The notes under the pieces: generated by a model
Databases searched by the model: none
What the model was told of the DNA's origin: nothing
Seen by the model: the letters and a program-made list of their open reading frames with translations, nothing else
Assembly (NCBI GenBank): GCA_013400975.1
Contig: WBMZ01012191.1
Span: 60,183 to 124,182, forward strand
Direction of reading: 5' to 3'
Length of the DNA: 64,000 bases
Source: Atrichornis clamosus
Lineage: Eukaryota; Chordata; Aves; Passeriformes; Menuridae
Shown: piece by piece, positions 35,901 to 47,500 of the stretch
Layout of the letters: every line of letters begins with the position of its first letter
How positions within the stretch are numbered: position 1 is the first letter of the stretch
Program-made: the position numbers and the translations under genes

Positions 35901-36790
35901 TGAGCCAGTGCATTTTATGTAAATTTTATGTCCACTTTTTCATAAATGCTTTATAGCATTGGAAGAACATTCACATGACCCATCATAACCAGTTAGAACT
36001 TCAATGTGACAATGGGTTATTGCTTTTTTTAACTAGGAGGTACTAACCTGTGTTGCATTGAAAAGCTGCAGTACAGTCTTTGCCTAGATGAATAGCTGAT
36101 CTGTGTACATTGTGTGGGCATTGGCAATTACAGCTTCTTTGACACAGCTATGATTATTAAAAATTGCAGAAACGCAGGTAGCTGTCTTTCCAAAAGAGAG
36201 TATGTAGCACTAACACACAGAAGTCACAGTGGTCGAGTTCATTTCAAGACAGTGCAACCCACCAAACCACCAGATATTGAACATGCAACTACAGGTACCA
36301 TGCCAGAAGGGCATATTTGTGTCTTATGGATCTAATTCTGGTGGTAGCCAGTAACCACACACATGAAATGAATGCCAGAATGGTTATTACAACTCACAAG
36401 AAAGGTGATTGTTGATTGCTGATTACTTTGGCTTGAACCATCACTGGCAAACTTTAGCTGTAGCAATTACTGGTTGGGAAAGGTCAGAGAATACCCGTAA
36501 GAGCTTTATTGTTCTGCTCTCCACTTCTGTGCTAGCAATCTAGCAAAAACTGGCTGCAGCCTGTAATTTTTCAGGTAAAGTGGCATGTCTGCAACTCTCC
36601 AGCCTGCCTAGAGTCCAGTGTCTCCAGTAAGGACCTGAACCCATTTCATCCCAGTTTCCCTGTCAGCTGACTATAGCTGTGCCTGTTGTTCTTCAGGATT
36701 TTTCTTTGTCTTGCCTGTGTCTACCACCTCAACAGGTCCAGATCCTTTCCTTGGTTGGTTTGTTTCTGTGAAGTTTCAACCTTTGCCTGG
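26966..36790. other. intergenic, no gene seen
   Basis: AT-rich sequence that may begin with an extended SREK1 3' UTR (AATAAA at 27700). A short old-repeat relic with GAAGTCAATGGATTTACAC lies near 29300, and a local duplication with GTAGGTATTCT lies at about 31610-31665. Open frames here are short and show no family. I see no exon, tRNA or other RNA gene. Confidence 0.6.
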
Positions 36791-36794
36791 GGAA

Positions 36795-37200
36795 GGCTTT
36801 GTGGAAGGAAGTTAGAGCACAGGTCTTACAAGGAGCGGCTGAGGGAGCTGGGGATGTTTAGCCCGGAGAGGAGGCTCAGGGAACGGACCTCATCACAACT
36901 CTCTACAACTACAACTCGGAGTGCAGTGAGGTGGGGGCCAGTATACTCTCTCAGGTAACTAGTGACAGGATGAGAGGAAATTGCCTCAAGTTGTGCCGGG
37001 GAAGTTTAGATTGAGTATTTGGAAACATTTCTTCATAGAAAGAGTTGTCAAGCCTTGAAACAGGCTGCCCAGGGAACTGGTTAAGTCACCATCCCTGAAG
37101 GCACTTAAGGACATGGTTTAGTGGTGGCCTTGGCAGTGTTAGGTTTGGACTTGATCCTAAAGGTCTTTTCCACTCAGTGATCCTGTGATTCTGTGAAGCA
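36795..37200 (+). mobile_element. CR1 LINE 3' fragment
   Basis: In order: CACAGGTCTTACAAGGAGCG, GCTGAGGGAGCTGGGGATGT, TTAGCCCGGAGAGGAGGCTC, GACAGGATGAGAGGAAATTG, GGCTGCCCAGGGAACTGG, and the terminal tail GATCCTGTGATTCTGTGAA with its 8-bp repeat. It is 5'-truncated, as usual for CR1. Confidence 0.85.
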
Positions 37201-37964
37201 CTGGAGGGGTCTCTGAGGATGAGCAATGGAAATGACCATTTCTAGCACAGCAGGTTGTTTGCAGTTTTATTAATCAAACTGGTGCTTCTGCTGTAGAATA
37301 GAAATAGGTATGAGGATACGATTATTCCCATCCCACCACCACTGGCATGCAGTGATTTGTTTTAGCAGCAGTCTTCTATAAACAGCACTCAGAAGTGAGT
37401 GGTGTAAGCTGGCACAAGTTTTGTTGCCCAGGTTCGTACATATTCCATCAGTGTGGTACCAGGACACAGTTGACATCATTCAGGCGGCAGACACACAGTG
37501 CCATCAAGAGAGAGAAACAGGCATATCAAGAGTCTGTGACACAGAGGCAAGAGCTCCAAGACAAGTGTCTTCTGTAACTAGAGGTCTTTCATGAAGTGAT
37601 TTATCATTTTACAATTTTTGTAGTGGTAACTGTGGTTGACTTGAGTTCACAGGGTGCCCCTGTGTTCTCTGCTTTCCACAGGGTCCTGCTCAAGTGCAGA
37701 TACCATTGTGCCATAAAGGTGGCTCTTAAGGTTGTCATAGTACCTCAAAGGCTTAAGTTCTGGGGAGACTTGTAGATATTTAGTAGGTATTATTATTCAT
37801 TTGGTAACTAATACAGAGTGAAAGAAACCTCTGCAATATTGTGGTTGCCACAATCTCCTGTTCCAGGCTGAGTACTTGTTTGTTTTGTCTCTGAGACACT
37901 GTGCTGATTTTCAGTGCCTAACTACTGCACTGTAGTCTAACCTTAAACATTAAAAAAAACAAAA

Positions 37965-38038
37965 ATTGAAAGAAAGAAAGAAAAAGAAGAAAAAGAAAGA
38001 GGGGAAGAAAGGGAGGAAGAAAGGAAGAAAGAAAGAGT
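37965..38038. repeat. purine-rich (GAAA)n tract
   Basis: About 74 bases of almost only A and G in GAAA/GGAA units, on the + strand. Confidence 0.85.
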
Positions 38039-39108
38039 AAAATTAAAAATATCTTCATGTCCATGAAAGAAAAAGAAGACATCTACTCTGGATACCAGAA
38101 AAAAATAGGTGTGTACTAACCTTACTTTGTGCATGTTTTTAGAGGCTGTGTTAGAGATGGAATATTACTTTCCTTTCTCTATAAATACAGAATGCTAAAG
38201 CACTGTAACCTTGCAGTATAATATCCCATGCTATAAATCACTATGCTTATGTGCCTCCAGGCCTATGGTTAAGCGTCTAAGCTTTTACCGTGTCTAAATT
38301 CTCGCTAATGCTCACAGTGGTCATCCTGAGCTATGGCGACTGTGAAAAGAAAGCCAACATTTAATTATAAAACACCTTGTCTTTTATGGTCCTGCACCCT
38401 TGTATCTGCCATTGCACTCAACATAACATATATTGAAGCTAAGAACACTACTGGAACCACTTGAACGATACTATAGCACATGGACTGAACTATCTTACAT
38501 ATAAGTGGTAAGTAGAGGAAGGCTTCTGCAGTCACTATACACCTGTGTATAGTGTACACTATGCACACACTTTTTAAAATTGTCTGAAGAGGTCAGGCAG
38601 TACAACTGGATGACTGTTGTAGGTCCCTTCCAACTGAACTAAAAATCCCCACAGAAGAGACAACCAAAAAAACTATTTGTCCTTTACCTGAAGACCTGAG
38701 CATGATACGTCTCCTAATCTTGTGTCCCTGAGGAGGTACATTATTCCAACAAAGCCTCCTTTTTGGCTGCATGAAGCTTTTTAGCAAGTGTACTCTTCTA
38801 TTTGTCTCCACATGAAAGCTTCTTCTTTGCTCTCAAAGGATACATCATGGTGGGATGAGTTCTTAATTTGTATCTAATCTTCACACCAGGATTTTTCATG
38901 TCTCTCTCTCTCTTTCTCCCAAATGTACTATCTACAGCCACTGTACTAATATTGCTCTAATGAGATCAAGTAAGAATTACATAAATTGCAAGCTTTATAG
39001 TAACTGAAAGCAGAATACATCCGTCCCTTCTATTTGAGATCCATGGGTGCATCTAGGACAATTCTCCTGTCCTGCTACATGAATTTCCTTTAGCAAGATG
39101 TCAGACAA

Positions 39109-39151
39109 TCATGGAGTTAGTATCATGGAGCTAGTATCATGGAGTTAATAC
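39109..39151. repeat. 15-bp tandem repeat, three copies
   Basis: Units of ATCATGGAG(T/C)TAGTAT follow one another three times with one or two changes, ending ATCATGGAGTTAATA. Confidence 0.8.
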
Positions 39152-41104
39152 CCACCAGATCAGAAGTCCAAGCTGTCTGTTGAGTTTCATGTGTTAAGGC
39201 TGCTTCACAAACTGAAACTGCTTGCAAGCCTTTGGTTTGGTTCTGCTTACTCACTGTATGCATAACAGAATAATATGTATTGGTTTGATAGGTGCAGAGT
39301 AAGAAAAGAAGGATTCAGTGTTTAGAGGGATGAGTAAATCTGAAGGTACCAACTGCACCAGGAAAATAAGTTGCTCTGACCAGAAATGAAAGAAATGCTG
39401 TAAATAAGGAGCATGGATAATTCTTATATTTTGGAAATTGATAGATTAAGACTACTTGATAATGATTATATATCAGGACTTCATTGTCCGTAACAACTTT
39501 TCATTTCAACACCACTACTAGATGTTATAAATAACAATAGCTCCACTAATAGCAGGATCATTTGCATTCTCTTAAATTCAAATCAAGCAAAGTCACCAGA
39601 TTGAAGTTAAAAAAATGGAAGAAAGATATTTAAAAGATTCTCCAAACTTGTACAGTCTCTGTGGAGTGCTCCTCTTACCCCTTCTTTCAAATACCAGATT
39701 TAACAAACATGAATGGTAGTGTGTACATTGCTTTGTGGGAGAACAGTGAATTTTAAATGCTAAGGAAAAAAAATAGTGCATAACCCACACCCACATGCGA
39801 GAAATACAGGTTAGTTCCTGCCAGTCTTAATATAGTTATAGAGAGATATAAATAGAATGATTATAAATAAGAAAAGTGAATAAACCATGTTTTGCTAGGG
39901 GGCCTCACTAAATCAATGAAATGGAGAATATGGAGTTTCTTTGAGTTTTTGCAAGCATGGCGATTCTATAACTCATACTGCCTAGTACGAATGGAAATAC
40001 CTGTGTGGATGTGAATTGTCCTTCACTTTTAATGAAAGAATTTTTAAAATGTCCATCTATGGGCCCTCTGGTGCTTATGGTACAGTTGATCAATTTCTTT
40101 CTCCACAAAAAAATTTTAATGAAATTCTTCTTAAACTAGAGACAACAACAATAACCTGGGTTTTCTGCAATAACTACAAACAATTAATGCCTACAGTTAA
40201 CGACTGAGAAGCTCTTGTAAGCCAGAAAAATGGTTCAGACTCCTTGTGTTGTGGAGACACTTGATAGCGGCGCATAGAGAGCATATTGAGGAGCACCCTT
40301 TTATCCCCTGTATTCCAGTAACTCCTCTTCCGTGGAATCTTTGGAGGGATGGCTAACTGAACTATCTGTTCAGCTCTTGAAGGCTGTTCAACAGTTACTG
40401 TCATTGCATGCAGTGTGAAATCATATCTGCAGCTACAGAACATGAATGTGTTTTTCCGTATGTGTAGATAATTGTAGGAAGAAATAGCTTTAATTTAATG
40501 GAAGTAAATGACATGATTAATGAAACTTACCATCCTCATTTACACAGCTATTTGTCTACAATGAATAAAGGTGTAAAGTTCTAAGATGTAAAGCACTTAA
40601 TAGTGTTTTACATAGATAATAAACATAATTTTCGATTCCTAATTTCAAAAGTTTGCACTGATTTCTTTGGCCAGCTTTGACCAACTGGGGAGTGGTAGAC
40701 ACTTTTGCTGAAATTTCTTTAGTGAAGAACTTATGAGATCTGAAAATCAGATCTTAAACTGGTCATAGTGAGAAAAGTATTTTCCTTCTGACTACAATAG
40801 AATTGTGCCTAGAGCCTAAGCCTTAAATGGCTCCTGACTGTCCTGGAACTAAATAGAGCAAGAGGTACCTTACTGAAGGATTTTACATGTAGTTCCCTGA
40901 AAGTTTTGCCTGTGTGAAGATGGTAGGGCTTTCCACAGAGGAACCGTGGTGAAAGAGCTAATCTAATTGTACAATCAATCTATTTCACCAAGGAATCTTA
41001 CTGTAGTAGAGATAACTTTTGTCACAAGCTCACTGTCCTATCGAGTCCTAGTGGCTCTACTGAAGCCTTAGAAGTTTAGGAACTTGATTTTATGGTGTGA
41101 TCAT

Positions 41105-41587
41105 TCAGTTCGAATTGACTTGTCCCATGAAAGTTGGTCCAGATGGCAAAAGTACTACCTGGCTTTGTTTGAGGTAGTCCTGGGAAGCAAACAAAACCTT
41201 ATGCACAGTTTGTGCTGGCTTACTGCTTAGTTCCATTTCCAGATGAGGATGAGCGGGTCTTTCAGGCATGCTCATCATCAGGCTCATCAGGGCTTTCTGG
41301 CTGAACTCCATGCTGGCATAGTCACTCAAGAGTGGTACTGTAATGGAAATTATGCCTTCTTCACTTGTAACTGCTTCTGCAGGGATTTCTTCATGCCCCA
41401 GGCTTATGTCTACATCATTGCTAGGTTTTTCTGATGGGCAAGTGTCATGCTTGCTGTCTTCTCCACCATCTGTAAAGGGGTCTAGCTTCACAGGAGCTTT
41501 TGCCTCATGCTCTATGACAAAAAGGCTGGTGGTATCATTGTCTGACAGGGCCTGAAGCAGTGACCTTGAAACAGGTTTCCAATTAGT
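41105..41587 (-). CDS. IL31RA: receptor last exon: cytoplasmic tail
   Basis: Acceptor TTTGTCTCACAG. It opens with [20 protein letters not shown] then [10 protein letters not shown] (box-2-like) and runs 160 codons to TGA at 41105. Acidic/Ser-rich. Tyrosines in YASM (residue 482) and YLKQ (residue 530) are the only ones in the tail. It ends [11 protein letters not shown], unlike the GYMPQ end of gp130. Confidence 0.85.
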   Translation of the reverse strand, partial: TNWKPVSRSLLQALSDNDTTSLFVIEHEAKAPVKLDPFTDGGEDSKHDTCPSEKPSNDVDISLGHEEIPAEAVTSEEGIISITVPLLSDYASMEFSQKALMSLMMSMPERPAHPHLEMELSSKPAQTVHKVLFASQDYLKQSQVVLLPSGPTFMGQVNSN

Positions 41588-44500
41588 CTGTGAGACAAAG
41601 CAAGGAAAAAGAATAATATACTAATTAATCCATTTTATCTCATCTTTGGTTTTAGAAACATGAATGAAAATACTTATTTCCTGAATTTAGATGACCACCT
41701 TCTCCTGTCCTATGTATTTAAGCAAAGTTTTTCTTGCTTTTATGTGTACTTGGGACCAAAAGTAGTGGTGATAAAATGTAAGCCTCATGATGTGCTGTTC
41801 TGAGAACACAGCTTTCAAATAGTTTTACAAATGTGTTACCATAAAAAGGCAGCAGCTTGAACAGCAGCCAAACAAGATTAAGCTGTCAGCTGCTGCAAGC
41901 AGTTTGTTATTAAACTTAATGCCGTGTTGTGAGCTAAGTATACCTGAGGTAACAAGTTTTTGCAAATTCTGGAAGGTTAAGTGGAGAACAGTTGGTAATG
42001 CCAAGCATCTTTATTTTTCACTTAGATTGTTCTGTGTTTGCCCAATTTTGCCATAATGTTTTTTAAATTATGAACAGGCTGGTAGAGCTATTAGCTTTAT
42101 TTTTCCCTTCCTTTCCCCCTCACTCTGTTGTTCTAAACCTGTTTACACTGTTACGGTTCTTTTGCAAGAAATAAGTATGTGTGTATTGTTTTTTACCTTC
42201 TTTCTTTCTTCTTACAGCTTGTGAACTGACTGGGAAATGAGAACGCTATTCTTTGAAATCTCAGCAATACCACATAAAATATCTCTATTTTTCTTTTTTA
42301 CTGGGATGAATAGACATCACTGCATGATTAACTTTTGCATTGTTTTAAATACAGACCAATGTGATATGTACCTCCATTATAATATTTTTTTATGAGCAGC
42401 AGCTCAAATTTCACACCTACCAAATCTAAAATAGGATCTATGTCTAACCTGGTCTTTTATACCATTTCCCACTATATTCTCCTGGATAAACTGGCTGGTC
42501 GTGTCTTGGATGGGTGCACTGTTCACGGCGTAAAAAACTGTCTGGTTGGCTGGGCCCAGAGTGGTGGTGAATGGAGTCACATCCAGCTGGTGGCTGGTCA
42601 CTGGTGCTGTTCCCCAGGCTCAGAATTGGGGACAGTCCTGTTCAGTATCTTCATTGATGACCTGATCGAGTGCACCCTCAGTCACTTTGCAGGTGGCACC
42701 AAGCTGGGCAGGAGTGTTGATCTGCTGGAGGGCAGGAAGGCTCTGCAGAGGGATCTGGACAGGCTGGACCATGGCCAAGACCAGTGGTGTGAGGTTCAAC
42801 AAGGCCCAGTGCCAGGTCCTGCCCTTGGGTCACAACAGCCCCAGGCAGTGCCACAGGCTGGGGCAGAGGGGCTGGAAAGCTGCCCACAGGAAAAGGCCCT
42901 GGGGGTGCTGGTGACAGCAGCTGAACACGAGCCAGCAGTGCCCAGGTGGCCAAGAAGGCCAATGGCATCCTGGCCTGGATCAGCAATAGTGTGGCCAGCA
43001 GGACCAGGGCAGGGATTGTCCCCCTGTACTGGGCACTGGGAAGGCCACACCTCAAATCCTGTGTCCAGTTCTGGGCCCTCAGTTCAGGAAGGACATTGAG
43101 GTGCTGGAGCAAGTCCAGAGAAAGGAAACAGAACTGGTGAAGGGTCTGGAGCACAAGTCCTGTGAAGAGGGGCTGAGGGAGCTGGGATTGTTTAGCCTGA
43201 AGGAAAGGAGGCTCAGGGGAGACCTTATGGCTCTCTACACCTGCCTGAAAGGAGGCTGTAGCCAGGTGGAGGCTAGTTTCTTCTCCCAGGTAACAAGTGA
43301 CAAGATGAGAGGAAATGACCTCAAGTTGCACCAGGAGAGGTTTAGATTGGATATTAGGAAGAATTTCTTCTCTAAAAGGATGGTCAGGTTGTCCAGGGAG
43401 GTGGTGGAATCATCATCCCTGAAAGTGTTCAAAAAGGTCTACGCGTGTCACCTGGCGACATGGAATAGTGGTGAAGCAGTGGTGCTGGTTAGACTTGATG
43501 ATCATAGAAGTCTTTTTCCAACATAGTAATTGTGCAATTTTGTCTGAAAGAGGCATTAATGGGTGAAGAATAAGAAGCATCTTTGAAGAATCTTGACTAA
43601 AAGTGAAGAACAGGAGACTGATGGGGGACTGACACTGTAGTTCTCCATAGTTCATTTTCCCAACCTCTGTAATGAGAGTGTCTCCAGTTCCTCCTGCTGC
43701 TCTCTACCATGGGCATGTATCATTGACTTACCTTTCATTAAAGAATCCTCTTGCCACCTATCTGGACTATATTTGCGTTTCTGTCAAGGGTTGTGACATT
43801 GCTCACCTAACCTGATGGGGTTCAGTCTCAAAACAACCTACAAGTCGAAGAAATATACAGAATATAGCAAGACTTCCTCCTTGTCTCTGTTTTGCAGTGC
43901 TCATTTGGGGAATACCTTTCTCCACAGTTCATTAAGTGTTCAGAATATCAGATTACTTCTTGACAATATATCTGGTCACCTGTTTATTGTACTGTCTCCT
44001 CACATAGTGCTTTTTCTGCTTTCTCCCAAACCATTATCTGATATCTGTTACTTCTGTGTCTGCCATGTTATCAACATTACCTTATTCTCTACCAGATGTG
44101 GCTAATACAGACAGTTGCTTTGCCTCTGCAGGACCTGTTAAAGGCATTTTAAATTAATATATTTTGCTTTTAAACATTTTATGTCAAAGCGGCACTGTGG
44201 TTCATAAAACCTATTTGTCCTTTCTGTAACATGCAGCCTCAATGCATCTCACTTGCAATTCTTCCCTGCAAAATGACAATATGATACTAGCTCTGAACTC
44301 ACTACTTTAGGTGGAAGAAAGGAGGAAAGCAAGTGAGAAAGTCCTGATCTGGACTATGAAAGTCCGTACTTGCTCTGTAGCAGGGAGCAATGCTGATGTT
44401 CAGCAAAACATTTGATTATCAGCAGACTTTCAGGGTCTTCTGAAACTTAGTTTCCAGTTCCTTCAGTCTGTGTCCCAGTTTTGGCCAGTGTCTGGCTTGT

Positions 44501-47500
44501 AGATATCTTCTAGCTAATGCCTAAAATTTGACTAGATAGAAGTCTGCTTGTTAAATGATAGGTGGTCTGAGACTTCAGAGATAAACTTAGGTGCTCCAAA
44601 AGAAGGACTTTTAGTATCAAATGCCAGCAAACCTGCAGGAGAAACCTGTTTAAAAGGGGGAAGGCAAGAAGGGGAAGGTGCAAATAAGTCCACTAAGGTA
44701 AAACTGAATAATGTGGTCTCCAGCAGTTCCGTCTAACAGCTGTATTTTCTTCTAACAGCTGATTTATTGGTGCTTCTTTAGTGCTGAAATTCAGGTATAC
44801 TTATCAAAGAATATGGGAAAGCTGCAGGCAAGATTTGAGCATGCTGCTGGACCTTCCTGTTGTCCAGTAGGTGCCCCTCAGACAGATACCAGCGTACCAG
44901 CCAGAGCCCCTGGATTGCTCTGGAGGCAAGTAGAGCCTGAGAAGAGAGGAGCAGACTGCAGGAAACACCATGTTACATGGCCTCTGTCATGAGACTACTC
45001 TGGAATTAGGCCACAGTTCCTTACTTTGTATTTCAAGTAACTTGTACTTAATTATCAGTTTGAGTTGGTGAAAACTGACTGGATATAAAAACTGAATTTC
45101 TCTCTTTACACCCCATCTATCCCCATTCAGCTTTGATTTGTTCTCTTAAGAACCATACCTTAAAAAAATACTCTATAATGTACTCAAAAAATGTCCAAGA
45201 CCTCTATTAAATTTAAAAGTGTATACAGCCTCTACCTAAACAACAACCCTCCCCATGCTATATTTTGAATATTACTCTATCTTCACCACTGCTGATATTA
45301 GACATTTTCTAGGGTGAAGGGTGAAAGGACTAATAATTAGCATTCCTGGTTGAAGGGTGAAAGGACTAATAGCTAGCATTACTGGTTAATCAGTAAGAAA
45401 GATCTCCTCTGTGTATTTTTTTCACACTGTCAGAAGAGTACTTGCCATATCTTGGAGTGCACTGCTGTTTCTTGGGCTTGGTAAGCTGGGCCAGTATGAT
45501 ATTTTCAGCCTGTAAAGAAATATTCTAAATTTATTGTCAGGTTAAATAACTGCCATTTCCTATGCATTAAATTAATTACCATTCACATTACATATTGGCA
45601 ATTTTTGTGACCATCAAAACAAGGTATTCTACTGAGACTTTTAAGCATAATGCTAATTAAAAGCTGAAGACCAAACTTGGTAGTCTGCACTGAAATGTTG
45701 AGTTATTGCTAATTAGCATCTGTGTATAATGACAAAGGAGCTGTGACAGGTGTTGGTAATATTGTCTCTTTCTATACATTTAACCATTGTATAATCCTAA
45801 TTCGTTATCATTTCCACAAAATTGCTGTCTTCCTTGAGGGCTTTGGGACACACAGGAAGTTTGTTTCAGTAAGTATTTGCTCCTGGACTTAGAAGTTTCC
45901 TTCCCCTTAAAAACAAAGAGCAAGATACTGCTCCATTCAGCTACTGTCAGTGGCACTGGTGGTCTGGAAGAGGCTCAAAAGGGACAACAGAGCTCCTGCT
46001 CTTTCCTGATTGAGTTAGGCTCTTTCTGGTAGCTATTACATACACTATCCCACCTCCACAATAAAAAGCCTTAACACAGCTGTGAGAGAGTCTGAGAGTT
46101 TCAGTAGACCATCGCTCTGCCTTAGTGTTGGCTTCAGTGTTTTTCCCTTTTGAAAGTAAATCTAGCCTTCATTAGCTGTAGGGTACTTTGCCTCTGTTTA
46201 GGCTGTGGTTTGCGTTGAACACTGTGGCTGTAAAGTAACTGGACCTCCTTGCTGATCCTGTGAAGATGGGTGTTTGCCTGGCTGTTGAGTCCTTTCTTAC
46301 AAATCAAGAAGGCAATTGAGATGAGGGGATTATTGGGACCCTTCATCTCAGTTCAAGGTGTTCAATATCACTACAAATTTAATTGCTATTTTGTAGTGCT
46401 ACACTGGGTTCCTGTGTGCTACTTGGTTGTTTTGGGGTTTTTTTTTCCTATTCTTTCCTATTGGGCACAGACAATTCAGTGTGGTCTTATGTTTAACACA
46501 ATGAAGTTTGCTCTAGCTCAAAACTTCTGTGTAGGTCTCAGAAGTTCATGTCAAAAATGCTGGATCAGATACAGCACAACTTAAAGTACAATCTGAAAAG
46601 GTAAGAGCACAGGAGACTTCATGTGGAATGCGGTGTCTGTTTCCCAGTGGCGAGAACAGGAGTTTAAGCTAAAACAGGCTCTGTCATGCTGTGTGGCTTT
46701 CAAGCCACAGGTTGTACCATCTGTCCTTTAGTAGCTCTGTTTAGAGCTTCTGAGGCTGAATCTTTGTGAAAAGGAGAAAAAGGGAGGGTAGTGTTCTAAG
46801 ACATTTGGTTGTATACAACCAAATTTGCCAGAAAATTCATATTAGAACCCATTACTTTGCAAGCCATTTTCTTTTAGTGGTAGTGTATGCCCTTGATATT
46901 GTGCCTCAGATTAATATATGGAGGGGGAATACTTGTTGCAGAAAACAATTTCTCCTAAAATAAAAGGACCACTCCACATCCTAGAGGCACCCTTGTTATT
47001 CTCTCTTGATCCCACTCACCCATATGTCACTCCTTCTCATTATGTGCTTATATGCATACTTTATACATTTAATATCCAAAAATGTTTGCAATAAACTTTC
47101 TAGATAAAAATAATAATAAAATACATGTTTTTATATATATACATATCTCTATCTATCTATCTATCTATCTATCTACCATATTTCCCAGTGTTAGAAATGG
47201 CCCTGGCTCTTTCTGAGAGTGTTTGTGACAGGAGGTAGCCAGAAAATTGAATAAAAAGCTAAACATTATAGACTTTTGCAAACTATTTTTACTATTTTTA
47301 TCAGCTTATAGTGGCTTGTAATTGCTCTCACTGTGAAATGAGTGCAGTGGCTTTTGTGTTGTGTGTTCTCTGAGTTGTGCTGCCTCTAGTGACAAAAAAG
47401 GCCCTGTGCTATGAAACTCAGAGCTAATAAAAACAAAAGTGCTGCAAAAAACTTTAGTCACTATTCCGTTCTTACCTCTTAAGCACCAGGGAACAAGTGA

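Larger units (their letters stand above)
37201..41104. other. intergenic / possible 3' UTR of the receptor
   Basis: Contains a purine-rich GAAA tract, a CT run near 38900 and a 15-bp tandem triplet at 39109. For the - strand receptor, overlapping ATTAAA hexamers (TTTAAT on +) at 40489-40499 are the nearest poly(A)-like signals, about 0.6 kb past the stop. They are weak evidence. No other gene is seen. Confidence 0.5.
41588..45445 (-). other. receptor intron with GC donor
   Basis: The last intron of the receptor. Its donor is GCAAGT after GATATG, and its acceptor is TCTCACAG. It contains a CR1 copy (42450-43545) and a 36-bp tandem duplication at 45315. The rest shows nothing recognised. Confidence 0.75.

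Noticed and set aside
42678..43331. 217-codon - strand open frame, Leu/Pro/Ala-rich
   Set aside because: Antisense of the GC-rich CR1 copy at 42450-43545.
42500..43500. GC-rich stretch that might be a CpG island or promoter
   Set aside because: The GC content comes from the CR1 element; CpGs are few.
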